In this document: positions 10,960 through 18,975 of the stretch, piece by piece
Position numbering within the stretch: the stretch's first letter is position 1
Layout of the letters: the number at the start of each line of letters is the position of its first letter
Source: Erythrobacter sanguineus
Lineage (GTDB): Bacteria; Pseudomonadota; Alphaproteobacteria; Sphingomonadales; Sphingomonadaceae
Reading direction: 5' to 3'
Length of the DNA: 64,000 nt
Assembly (NCBI GenBank): GCA_945878845.1
Contig: CAMCUB010000006.1
Span: 1-64,000 of the forward strand
Made by a program: the position numbers and the translations under genes
Notes under the pieces: model-generated
The model's database searches: none
What the model saw: only the letters and a program-made list of their open reading frames with translations
Told to the model about the DNA's origin: nothing

Positions 10960-11906
10960 TTGGCCGCCGCTTCCTTGGCGAGCCGTTCGTCGAGCGCCGT
11001 GGTCCTGGCATCGGCATAAGCTGCGCAGGTCATCCCGCCCTCCATCGCCCCCGTGCGCGCCCGGGTCAGCATGTCGCTCGCCGAGGGGTGGGGGGTCAGT
11101 AGGATGTCGCACTTCAATGCGCGCAGCCGGGCAATCCCGGCGCGATAGGCAGCGACATAGTCCGGGTGATCGGTGAAACGGTAATCGTCACGGCTGACGG
11201 GCGAGAGGCTGTCGGCATAGACGATGGTCTTGCACGCGTCCTTGTCGCACGCCTCCCACTGCCAGCTCAACGCTCCGGGGGTGTGGCCGGGCGTGGCGAT
11301 GGGCGTGAAGGCGATGCCGCCGAAGGTGACCGGGCGGCCCGGTTCGATCGGGATCACATGGGGGGCAGGGCGCATCGGATCGTGCATGCCGGCCTGCGGA
11401 TCGCGCGGATCGTCCTTGCCAGTGCGGAACACCTCGGCGGCTTCGGGCGAGGCAAGCAGAGGTGTCGTGGTGTAGATCTGCGCGGCGGCCATCCCGCCGC
11501 CATGGTCGAAATGCTCGTGGCTGTAGAGCAGGAGGCCGATCCGCGTGGGGTCATGGCCGATCCGCCCGACATTGCGCAAGGCATGCCAGACGCCCGTTTC
11601 GGTGCCCGTGTCGATCATGACGGTGCCATGCTGGCTCACGACGAAGAGCACGGTGATGCCGCAGGTGCCGACATAGAAGGTGTTGCCATAGACCCTGAAG
11701 GGCGGGGCGGGCTTGTCCCAATCGTCCCAGTCCTTGCACGCGCGCGCCCATTGGTCGGCCCGTGCGACAGGGCCTTCGCTATCGATCACGCGTTGCTCTG
11801 GCGTGGGCGCGGGTTCGGTAGGCTGCGGCTGCGCGGCGGCTTGCGGGCCGCCTGCCATCAGCGCCAAGGCGACAAGTTCAGCGAACAAAGCTGGCTCCAT
11901 TGGCAT
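10956..11906 (-). CDS. Exported MBL-fold hydrolase resembling subclass B3 metallo-beta-lactamase
   Basis: A 316-residue protein with a signal-peptide-like N-terminus (cleavage plausible after AAA, about residue 25). The zinc motif is H130-E-H132-F-D134-H135, followed by the TPGHTPG histidine and the LLTPH histidine. These match the H116/H118/D120/H121/H196/H263 pattern of B3 enzymes. The long tract IVYADSLSPVS also resembles B3 proteins. It may hydrolyse beta-lactams or another substrate; activity cannot be read from sequence. The start (11906, or 11900) lies inside the end of the SDR gene (29-base overlap), and the stop overlaps prmA. Confidence 0.85.
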   Translation of the reverse strand: MPMEPALFAELVALALMAGGPQAAAQPQPTEPAPTPEQRVIDSEGPVARADQWARACKDWDDWDKPAPPFRVYGNTFYVGTCGITVLFVVSQHGTVMIDTGTETGVWHALRNVGRIGHDPTRIGLLLYSHEHFDHGGGMAAAQIYTTTPLLASPEAAEVFRTGKDDPRDPQAGMHDPMRPAPHVIPIEPGRPVTFGGIAFTPIATPGHTPGALSWQWEACDKDACKTIVYADSLSPVSRDDYRFTDHPDYVAAYRAGIARLRALKCDILLTPHPSASDMLTRARTGAMEGGMTCAAYADARTTALDERLAKEAAAK

Positions 11907-12600
11907 CGATCACCGCGCCGGTCATGCTGGGGGGCGCATCGAGGGCGCAGAAGGTGATGATGGCGGCGATTTCCTTAGGCGTGGCGACGCGGCCGAGCGG
12001 GATGTCGGCGAGCAGCCCCGGCCCGCCGCGGCTCGCCAGATAGTCGTCAGCCATCGAGGTGTCGGTGAAGCCGGGGGTCACGGCAAAGCTCAGGATGCCC
12101 TCCTTGGCATAGGCGCGGGCGATGGTCTTGTGCATGCCGACCATCCCGCTCTTGGCCGCGGCATAGTGCCAGTGCGCCGGGGAATCACCGCGATAGGCGG
12201 CGCGGCTCGCGACATGGACCAGACGCCCTGCAAACCCGCGTTTCTGCCAATGCAGCACCGCAAAGCGCGACAATTGCGCCGCGCTGGTGAGGTTGACGCG
12301 CAGGGTGTCCTCCCAGGCATCGAGCCACTCGATGTCGGAACGCTCGAGCCGGTTCGCCTCGAAGCGGCCCGCATTGTTGACGACGACATCGATCTCGCCG
12401 CCCGCAATGTCGAGCGCCTGATCCCACAGCGATTGCACCGACAGCGGATCGCCGAAATCGGCGGCGATGATCGGTGCGCTGCCCTCGGAAGCCACGGCGC
12501 GCGAGGCGTGGCCGATCACCTTCGCACCCCTCGCGGCAAGCGCCTCGAGCGCCGCCCTGCCAATTCCGCGGCTTGATCCGGTTACCAGAATGTGTCCCAT
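11878..12600 (-). CDS. SDR family NAD(P)-dependent oxidoreductase
   Basis: A 240-residue classical short-chain dehydrogenase. It has the nucleotide-binding TGSSRGIG near the N-terminus, NNAG, a catalytic Ser (VASRAAY), and the Tyr-x-x-x-Lys YAAAK with SGMVG after it. It ends with the usual GAVIDANGASFVR. The substrate is unknown; the arrangement resembles 3-oxoacyl-ACP reductase-type SDRs. It is the first gene of a minus-strand run (SDR, B3-like hydrolase, prmA) and divergent from sdhC, with about 107 bases between the starts. Confidence 0.9.
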   Translation of the reverse strand: MGHILVTGSSRGIGRAALEALAARGAKVIGHASRAVASEGSAPIIAADFGDPLSVQSLWDQALDIAGGEIDVVVNNAGRFEANRLERSDIEWLDAWEDTLRVNLTSAAQLSRFAVLHWQKRGFAGRLVHVASRAAYRGDSPAHWHYAAAKSGMVGMHKTIARAYAKEGILSFAVTPGFTDTSMADDYLASRGGPGLLADIPLGRVATPKEIAAIITFCALDAPPSMTGAVIDANGASFVR

Positions 12601-12707
12601 GCAAGCGCCTATCCGAAACTTTGCAAGCCATGTCCACTGCTCGCCGCTTGCCTCGCGCGTCAGCGGCGCTAAGTGGGAAACCGAATTATGGGACAGACGG
12701 GATCACC

Positions 12708-13088
12708 ATGAACCAAAGACCGCTATCGCCCCACCTCCAGATCTGGCGCTGGGGGCCGCACATGCTCGTATCGATCCTCCACCGCGCGACCGGCGACGGC
12801 ATGGCGCTGGTGGGCCTCGGCGTCCTGCTGTGGTGGCTGGGTTCGCTGGCGAGCGGGCCGGAATCCTATGCGACCTTCCAGTGGGCGATGGGTTCGCCTA
12901 TCGGCTATCTGGTGCTGGTCGGCCTCTCGTGGGCGTTCTTCACGCACATGATGAGCGGCCTCAGGCACTTCGTGCTCGATATCGGTGCGGGCTACGAGCT
13001 CGACATCAACCGCACCTGGTCGGTCGCGGCGCCGGTCATCGCGATCCTGCTAACCGCGGCCTTTTGGGCCGTGATCCTGCTGGCCTGA
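12708..13088 (+). CDS. sdhC: Succinate dehydrogenase cytochrome b556 subunit SdhC
   Basis: A 126-residue membrane anchor of complex II. The N-terminus RPLSPHLQIW and the SILHR(A)TG motif (quinone/haem vicinity) are diagnostic. Three transmembrane helices are seen, with H in HMMSGLRHFVLD supplying the haem b ligand. It passes electrons from SdhB to ubiquinone. It is first in the operon: sdhD follows after 10 bases and sdhA overlaps sdhD by 1 base. ATG 12708 has only a weak ribosome-site candidate (GGGA). Confidence 0.95.
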   Translation: MNQRPLSPHLQIWRWGPHMLVSILHRATGDGMALVGLGVLLWWLGSLASGPESYATFQWAMGSPIGYLVLVGLSWAFFTHMMSGLRHFVLDIGAGYELDINRTWSVAAPVIAILLTAAFWAVILLA

Positions 13089-13098
13089 GGAGGCACAC

Positions 13099-13485
13099 AT
13101 GGGCAACGGAACTTCCATCGGCCGCGTGCGCGGGCTCGGAGCGGCGCATGAGGGGCCGCATCACTGGCTCCTCCAGCGGTTCACCGCGATCGGCAATCTG
13201 GTGCTGATGACCTGGCTGCTGGTCAGCTTGGCGCTGCTGGGCGATTTCGGCCACGCGAATGTGGTCAAGTGGCTGTCGCACCCGCTCAACGCGACCGCGA
13301 TGATCCTTCTGGTCACCAGCCTGTTCTGGCACGCAAAGCTCGGGCTTCAGGTGTTGATCGAGGATTATCTCCACGAAGCCGGCACCAAGTTCGGCGCGAT
13401 CGCGCTGCTCAATCTTGCAACCATCGGCGGGGGCGCCTTCGGGATTTTCAGCGTCGCCGCACTCGCATTAGGAGGTAAGGCCTGA
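13099..13485 (+). CDS. sdhD: Succinate dehydrogenase hydrophobic anchor subunit SdhD
   Basis: A 128-residue second membrane anchor of complex II. It has three hydrophobic helices, an [10 protein letters not shown] segment near the N-terminus and the [18 protein letters not shown] region that carries the quinone/haem-site residues. ATG 13099 follows a good GAGGAGG-like site. The stop TGA shares its last base with the sdhA start (TGATG). Confidence 0.94.
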   Translation: MGNGTSIGRVRGLGAAHEGPHHWLLQRFTAIGNLVLMTWLLVSLALLGDFGHANVVKWLSHPLNATAMILLVTSLFWHAKLGLQVLIEDYLHEAGTKFGAIALLNLATIGGGAFGIFSVAALALGGKA

Positions 13486-15353
13486 TGGCTACCGCAGCAC
13501 CCAAGGGCACCGCGAATGACGTCGGCGGCGCGCATCTGACGGGCGCCTACACGATCGTCGATCACACCTATGACGTTGTCGTGGTCGGCGCAGGCGGTTC
13601 TGGCCTGCGCGCGACGATGGGCGCAGCCGAAAGCGGCCTGCGCACCGCGAACATCTCCAAGGTCTTCCCGACCCGCTCGCACACAGTTGCCGCACAGGGC
13701 GGGATCGCCGCTTCGCTGGGCAACAATAGCCCGGACCACTGGACCTGGCACATGTACGATACCGTCAAGGGGTCGGACTGGCTGGGCGATCAGGACGCGA
13801 TCGAATATCTCGCGCGCGAGGCTCCGGCGGCGGTCTACGAGCTCGAGCACGCCGGCGTGCCCTTCAGCCGCAACGAGGACGGGACGATCTACCAGCGTCC
13901 CTTCGGCGGCCACATGCAGAACATGGGCGCCGGCCCGCCGGTGCAGCGCACCTGCGCCGCGGCCGACCGCACCGGCCACGCGATGCTCCACGCGCTCTAC
14001 CAGCAGAGCCTGAAGTATGACGCGGACTTCTTCATCGAATATTTCGCGCTCGACCTCATCATGTCCGACGTCGGCGGCGTGAAGCAGTGCGTCGGCGTGA
14101 TGGCGATGTGCCTCGATGACGGCAAGATCCACCGCTTCCGCGCGCAGTCGGTCGTTCTCGCGACCGGCGGCTATGGCCGTTGCTACTACACCGCGACCTC
14201 GGCCCACACCTGCACCGGTGACGGCGGCGGGATGGTGCTGCGCGCTGGCCTGCCCTTGCAGGACATGGAGTTCGTCCAGTTCCACCCGACCGGCATCTAC
14301 GGCGCGGGCGTGCTCATCACCGAAGGCGCGCGCGGGGAGGGTGGCTACCTTACCAACTCCGAAGGCGAGCGCTTCATGGAGCGCTATGCCCCGTCGGCCA
14401 AGGACCTCGCCTCGCGCGATGTCGTCAGCCGCTCGATGGCGCTCGAAATGCGCGAGGGCCGCGGCGTCGGGCCGGAGGGGGATCATATCTACCTCCACCT
14501 GAACCACATCCCCGCCGAAACGCTGGCCCAGCGCCTGCCGGGGATCACCGAGAGCGGCAAGATCTTCGCCGGGGTCGACCTCACCCGCCAGCCGCTGCCC
14601 GTCACCCCGACGGTGCATTACAACATGGGCGGCATCCCCTGTAACTACCACGGGCAGGTCGTGACCCTCGGGCCGGACGGCAATCCGGACACCGTGATCC
14701 CCGGCCTCTATGCCGTGGGCGAGGCGGCCTGCGTGTCGGTGCACGGGGCCAACCGCTTGGGCTCGAACTCGCTGATCGACCTCGTGGTGTTCGGCCGCGC
14801 GACCGGCCACCACCTGCGCGACAGCCTCAAGCCCAACGCCAAGCAGCCCGAGCTGCCGGCCGACAGCGCGGACTTCGCGCTGACCCGGCTCGACCGCTTC
14901 CGCTATGCGCAAGGCGGCTCGCCCACCGCGCAGATCCGCGCGGAAATGCAGAAGGCGATGCAGAAGCACTGCGCCGTGTTCCGCGACCAGAAGCTGATGG
15001 ACGAAGGCGTCGCCAAGCTAGCCGAGCAGAACAAGCGGATGGAGGACATCCACGTCACCGACAAGTCGCTGATCTGGAACTCGGACCTCATCGAGACGCT
15101 CGAGCTCGACAACCTCATGGCGCAGGCCAACGTGACGATCGCGTCCGCCGCCAACCGCAAGGAAAGCCGCGGCGCCCACGCCCACGAGGACTACCCCGAG
15201 CGCAACGACAAGGAATGGATGAAGCACACCATTTCCTGGTTCGACGGCTGGGGCGGGCGCGGCTCGAACATCCGGATCGATTACCGCCCGGTGCACGACT
15301 ACACGCTGACGGACGATATCAAGTATATCGAGCCTAAGGCGCGCGTTTACTGA
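13485..15353 (+). CDS. sdhA: Succinate dehydrogenase flavoprotein subunit SdhA
   Basis: A 622-residue catalytic subunit that oxidises succinate to fumarate. It has the FAD-binding GAGGSGL near the N-terminus, the SHTVAAQGG segment with the covalent-FAD His, the [10 protein letters not shown] substrate region, GARGEGG, and the C-terminal MKHT..W domain. Its length matches the family. The next gene overlaps by one base (TGATG). The expected iron-sulfur subunit gene sdhB does not follow. Confidence 0.97.
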   Translation: MATAAPKGTANDVGGAHLTGAYTIVDHTYDVVVVGAGGSGLRATMGAAESGLRTANISKVFPTRSHTVAAQGGIAASLGNNSPDHWTWHMYDTVKGSDWLGDQDAIEYLAREAPAAVYELEHAGVPFSRNEDGTIYQRPFGGHMQNMGAGPPVQRTCAAADRTGHAMLHALYQQSLKYDADFFIEYFALDLIMSDVGGVKQCVGVMAMCLDDGKIHRFRAQSVVLATGGYGRCYYTATSAHTCTGDGGGMVLRAGLPLQDMEFVQFHPTGIYGAGVLITEGARGEGGYLTNSEGERFMERYAPSAKDLASRDVVSRSMALEMREGRGVGPEGDHIYLHLNHIPAETLAQRLPGITESGKIFAGVDLTRQPLPVTPTVHYNMGGIPCNYHGQVVTLGPDGNPDTVIPGLYAVGEAACVSVHGANRLGSNSLIDLVVFGRATGHHLRDSLKPNAKQPELPADSADFALTRLDRFRYAQGGSPTAQIRAEMQKAMQKHCAVFRDQKLMDEGVAKLAEQNKRMEDIHVTDKSLIWNSDLIETLELDNLMAQANVTIASAANRKESRGAHAHEDYPERNDKEWMKHTISWFDGWGGRGSNIRIDYRPVHDYTLTDDIKYIEPKARVY

Positions 15354-15832
15354 TGCAATGGCGGCGGGCAGGATGGGGAATCGCACCTGCCCTGCTCGCC
15401 GCCTGTTCCCCGCCATCCGATGGTCCGATGGCGGTGGCTCAGATTGAAGCCAAGGCGGTGGGCGACCCGGCCTTGGCGATGCCGCCGCTTCAGCTTCCTC
15501 GCGATCCCGTGCCCGACAAGCTGCTCGGCAATTGGGTCTATTCGCACGAGGAATGCGAACCCGATTTCGAGTTCAGCCCAAACACCAGCAAGATCGACGC
15601 TTCGATCAGCTTTGACGCTGAAGGCACCTATGCAACGGATATCGAGGGCTTCCCCATCACCGGAACCTACCGCTACGATGGCGGTGACAGCCCGCGCATC
15701 ACGCTCGATAGTAGCCTGCTGAACTTCGATCCCGTCGGCGACACCTTGCAGAACTGGAGCGAGGGCGATGCGGTCTACCAATGTGGCCGTGTGTTCGTGC
15801 GCGAGCGCCAGCCAGACGGAGGTGACCGCTGA
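15353..15832 (+). CDS. Putative lipoprotein of unknown function in the sdh operon
   Basis: A 159-residue protein starting at ATG 15353, which overlaps the sdhA stop. A short signal peptide ends in lipobox LAAC, so it is predicted to be a lipoprotein. The mature part has the pattern of a small beta-rich domain (LLGNWVYSHEEC, DAEGTYATDIEGFPITGTYRY) reminiscent of lipocalin-like or META-type folds, but I do not recognise a family. Two Cys (about residues 68 and 144) could form a disulfide. Its stop overlaps the next gene by one base (TGATG), so the whole stretch looks like one transcript with sdhCDA. Confidence 0.7.
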   Translation: MQWRRAGWGIAPALLAACSPPSDGPMAVAQIEAKAVGDPALAMPPLQLPRDPVPDKLLGNWVYSHEECEPDFEFSPNTSKIDASISFDAEGTYATDIEGFPITGTYRYDGGDSPRITLDSSLLNFDPVGDTLQNWSEGDAVYQCGRVFVRERQPDGGDR

Positions 15833-16368
15833 TGGCGGCCGATGGACGGGTGGCCAAACGGCTGTCCTCATACTGGCAACTCGAAATCGCCAATGCCGTG
15901 CTGGTGCCGGCCGCCTTCGTCATCATTCCCTACCAGCTCGGCGGGGGCGTCAGCTGACCGACCTTTGCCGCGCTGGTGCCAGTCATTGGCCTGCTGATCG
16001 TCGGCGGGCTTTACTGGCGCGGGAAGCTCAAGGCGCTCGAGGGGAACCGGGCGGTGCTCGACAGCGCGCTGCAGATCGCCGACCGATGGGATCGCGCGCT
16101 GTTGATCCTCACCCTCGCGGCGCTGGCATTGGCGGCGGCAGGCTTTGTGCTGGCGATCCCGGGAAGCACGGCGGCCGATCGCTGGGCGGTGCTGGTCGCG
16201 GCGCTTCTCGCGGCGGCCGAGTATGTGAACTACTACCACCGGCAGCTCCAGCATTTCGACAACTGGCCCGATTTCCAGCGGTTGATGAAGGGGCGGGGCT
16301 TCCGCCCGGCCAAGATGGCGGTCGACCTTGCCGCATGGCGCGCGCGGCGGGGGAGGGCGCGTGGTTGA
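15832..16368 (+). pseudogene. Small multi-helix membrane protein interrupted by an in-frame UGA
   Basis: From ATG 15832 the frame reads through one membrane helix (AVLVPAAFVIIPY) to codon 42, TGA at 15955-15957. It then continues in the same frame, without interruption, through two more helices (VPVIGLLIVGGLYW, ALLILTLAALALAAAG) to a stop at 16368. Changing the TGA to TGG or CGA would give one 178-residue protein. A restart at GTG 15976 could make only the distal part. The 1-base overlaps on both sides suggest the intact gene was translated by coupling. This is either a nonsense mutation or a base error; function unknown. Confidence 0.65.
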
Positions 16369-17476
16369 AGGTGCCGCGCCGCTGCGGGTTGCGATCATCG
16401 GCGGCTATGGCAATTTTGGCACCCATGTTGCGCGCAGCCTTGCGGGCGATCCGGCAATCCAGTTGTTCCTTGCCGGACGCTCGCTCGCTAAGGCGCAGGC
16501 GGCGGCGGCGGCGCTCGATGCGGCCAATCCCGCCGAGGCGGGGGCCTATGACCTCGCCGGGCCACCCGAGGCGCTCGCTGCGCTCAAGCCCGATCTCGTC
16601 ATCAACATGGTCGGGCCTTACAACGGCCAATCCTATGCCGTCGCCAAAGCGGCCATCGCCTGCGGGGCGCATTATTGCGACATTGCCGATGCGCGCGAGT
16701 TCGTCACCGGGATTGGGGTGCTGGGCTACAAGGCGAAGGCGGCGAGGGTTGCGGTGATTGCCGGAGCCAGCTCGATCCCCGCGCTGACCGCCGCCTATGC
16801 CGACGCGGCGCTGGCGGAGATGCGCACAGTCCATTCGCTCGACTACGGCATCAGCGGGGCTGAACAATCCAATGCAGGCGCGGGGACGGTGGCGGCGGTG
16901 CTGTCCTTCGTCGGCCAGCGCTTCACCCAGCTGATCGGCGGGCGGATGGTCGAAGTGACGGGCTGGGGCGACCAGCGCCGCGTCGACATCCCCGGCATCG
17001 GCGCGCGCTGGTTCGGGCGGGCCAATGCGCCCGACCTCGACCTTTTCGCCGCGCGCTATCCGGGCCTTCGCGACCATTCCTTCTGGGCGGGCCACGCGAT
17101 CCTGCCGATGCATTTCGGCACCGCGCTGATCGGCTGGCTGACACGGCTCGGCCTGCTCCCCCGGCCGGGCCGCTTCGCCCCGCAACTGGTGCGCATCGCA
17201 CGGTTGTTCGACGGGCTCGGCACCGGCACCATCGGCTTCTTCATGACCATCACCGGCGAGGGCGCGGACGGCGCGCCGCTCACCCGCCGCCACTGGATCG
17301 TCGCGCGCTCGGGGCATGGGCCCTATATCCCCTGCATCCCCGTCATCCTCATCGCCAAGGCGCTGGCGGCGGGCCGTCGCTACGAGCCCGGCGCGCGGGC
17401 GTGTCTCGGCATCGTCAGCCTCGCCGAATTCCGCGCCGCCTTTGCCGATTTCGACGTCGAGGAGACCACGGCATGA
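16361..17476 (+). CDS. Saccharopine dehydrogenase NADP-binding family protein
   Basis: A 371-residue protein with an N-terminal Rossmann fold (VAIIGGYGNFGTHVARSL) and the family's NMVGPY and GAHYCDIAD segments. Members of this broad group include saccharopine reductase-like and trans-acting enoyl reductase-like enzymes, so the exact reaction is unknown. GTG 16361 was chosen because GGGGAGGG lies 5 bases before it and because it overlaps the previous stop by 8 bases. The next gene starts in an ATGA overlap. Confidence 0.82.
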   Translation: MVEGAAPLRVAIIGGYGNFGTHVARSLAGDPAIQLFLAGRSLAKAQAAAAALDAANPAEAGAYDLAGPPEALAALKPDLVINMVGPYNGQSYAVAKAAIACGAHYCDIADAREFVTGIGVLGYKAKAARVAVIAGASSIPALTAAYADAALAEMRTVHSLDYGISGAEQSNAGAGTVAAVLSFVGQRFTQLIGGRMVEVTGWGDQRRVDIPGIGARWFGRANAPDLDLFAARYPGLRDHSFWAGHAILPMHFGTALIGWLTRLGLLPRPGRFAPQLVRIARLFDGLGTGTIGFFMTITGEGADGAPLTRRHWIVARSGHGPYIPCIPVILIAKALAAGRRYEPGARACLGIVSLAEFRAAFADFDVEETTA

Positions 17477-17895
17477 TCGAACCCGAGCTGCCCGACTGGG
17501 GCGACAAGCGCCCGCTGTTCATCTTCGACCATGTCTGCGTGCTATGCTCGGGCGGGGTGAGCTTCATCATGAAGCACGACCGCTCCGGCAAGATCGCCTT
17601 CACCCCGGCACAGGGCGCGCTCGGCGGGCAGCTGTGCGACCACTTCGGGATCGACTGGAACGCGACCTACGTCTTCGTCCGCGAAGGCCGCGCCTATACC
17701 AAGAGCGACGGCTATTTCGAAGTCGCGCGGGTGCTGGGCGGATGGTGGCGGCTTGGCCTCGTGTTCCGCATCATCCCGCGGCCCTTGCGCGACTGGTTCT
17801 ATGACTGCATCGCGCTCAACCGCTACCGCTGGTTCGGCAAGACCGCGCAAGCCTGCCAACTGCTCACCCCGGACCAGCGCGCAAGGTTGATCTGA
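17473..17895 (+). CDS. DCC family thiol-disulfide oxidoreductase-like protein (DUF393)
   Basis: A 140-residue protein with the D-x-x-CxxC signature of the DCC family: FDHVCVLC near residues 19-26, on a thioredoxin-like fold. The C-terminal part has the family's hydrophobic segment LGLVFRIIPRPLRDWFYD and an NRYRWFGK ending. Redox activity is inferred from the Cys pair only. The start overlaps the preceding stop by 4 bases. The pairing with a saccharopine-dehydrogenase-like gene is common in alphaproteobacteria as far as I recall. Confidence 0.88.
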   Translation: MIEPELPDWGDKRPLFIFDHVCVLCSGGVSFIMKHDRSGKIAFTPAQGALGGQLCDHFGIDWNATYVFVREGRAYTKSDGYFEVARVLGGWWRLGLVFRIIPRPLRDWFYDCIALNRYRWFGKTAQACQLLTPDQRARLI

Positions 17896-17964
17896 CCCGC
17901 CGCCGCGCTTGACGGCACGGCCATGCGCGGGCAGCTTGCCACCTGCATGCACAGGGTCGCGATC

Positions 17965-18975
17965 ATGGGGAAGCTTTGGGCGGGGGTGGCCGCGCTGATG
18001 GCCGCTTTGCCCGCGCTCTCGCAGTCCTCCGCGCCGCTTCCGCCCGATCCCAACCAGCCGCCGCCGCACACCGCGCCGTTCCCTGACCTCGGCAGCGGCA
18101 AGACCATGGCCGAGCGGCGCGCGAGCTACGAGCTTTCGCCCGAACTGCGGCGCGGCCTCGGCGCCAGTGAGATGCGCGCGCAGGCCAAGCGGCTCGACGC
18201 CGCGCTCGCCGCGCTTGCACCCCAGCGTCCCGGCACGCCCGATGCCTATGTCCTCACCATCGCGCTCGACAGCGACCCGGTCTTCGCCCGCGAGGCGCGC
18301 GAGGCGGCCAAGGTGCTCGCCGCGCGCTATGGAGCGCAGGGGCGCACCCTGACCCTCGCCGGGCCCGACGGCCGCCAGGACGATGCCCCGCACGGCTCGA
18401 TCACCGCGCTGCGCCTCGCCATCAGCCACCTCGGCACCCTGATGGACGGCAAGGAGGACGTGCTCGTCCTCTACACCACCAGCCACGGCAACGACCTCGG
18501 GCTGGCCTATCACTGGGGCGACAGCGGCTACGGCGTGCTCTCGCCCAAGGGGCTCAAGGAGGCGCTCGCCGAGGCCGGGATCAAGCGGCGGGTGCTGATC
18601 CTCTCGGCGTGCTATTCGGGCGTCTTCGTCCCCGTGCTGGCGAGCCCCGACACCGCGATCCTCACCGCCGCGGCGAGCACGCGCTCGTCCTTCGGCTGCC
18701 TTGCCGAGAACGACTGGACCTTCTTTGGCGACGCGCTGATCAACCGCGCGCTGCGCCAGCCTGTGGGCCTCGAGGCGGCGGCGCAGGCGGCGGGCCGCTC
18801 GGTCGCCGAGTGGGAGGCCAAGGCACGCTTCCTCGCCTCGCTCCCGCAGATCAACATCGGGATGAACGCGCGGGGCTGGCTGCCGATGGTCGAGGCCGGG
18901 ATGCCGCGCGAGGCAAGCAAGCCGGTCGGGCGTCCGGCGTTTGATGAAGCCGCATTCAAGGCTGCGGCGAAGTAG
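17965..18975 (+). CDS. Exported C13 (legumain/caspase-like) family cysteine peptidase
   Basis: A 336-residue protein from ATG 17965 (AGGGT 8 bases upstream; a start at 17947 is possible). The N-terminus is a signal peptide (GVAALMAALPALSQ). The caspase-haemoglobinase fold is indicated by TTSHGN (catalytic His174) and SACYSG (catalytic Cys216), each after a hydrophobic strand (DVLVLY, RVLILSA). A periplasmic protease is predicted; substrate and activation are unknown. It converges with the next gene and the two coding regions overlap by 20 bases. Confidence 0.85.
   Translation: MGKLWAGVAALMAALPALSQSSAPLPPDPNQPPPHTAPFPDLGSGKTMAERRASYELSPELRRGLGASEMRAQAKRLDAALAALAPQRPGTPDAYVLTIALDSDPVFAREAREAAKVLAARYGAQGRTLTLAGPDGRQDDAPHGSITALRLAISHLGTLMDGKEDVLVLYTTSHGNDLGLAYHWGDSGYGVLSPKGLKEALAEAGIKRRVLILSACYSGVFVPVLASPDTAILTAAASTRSSFGCLAENDWTFFGDALINRALRQPVGLEAAAQAAGRSVAEWEAKARFLASLPQINIGMNARGWLPMVEAGMPREASKPVGRPAFDEAAFKAAAK

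Noticed and set aside
12648..12674. TTGCCT ... CTAAGT as the sdh promoter
   Set aside because: The spacing is 15 bases and the -10 is poor; several equally good matches occur by chance in this region.
15955..15957. UGA as a selenocysteine codon
   Set aside because: No selenocysteine-insertion hairpin or selenoprotein family context was recognised; a Trp or Arg codon change is the simpler reading.
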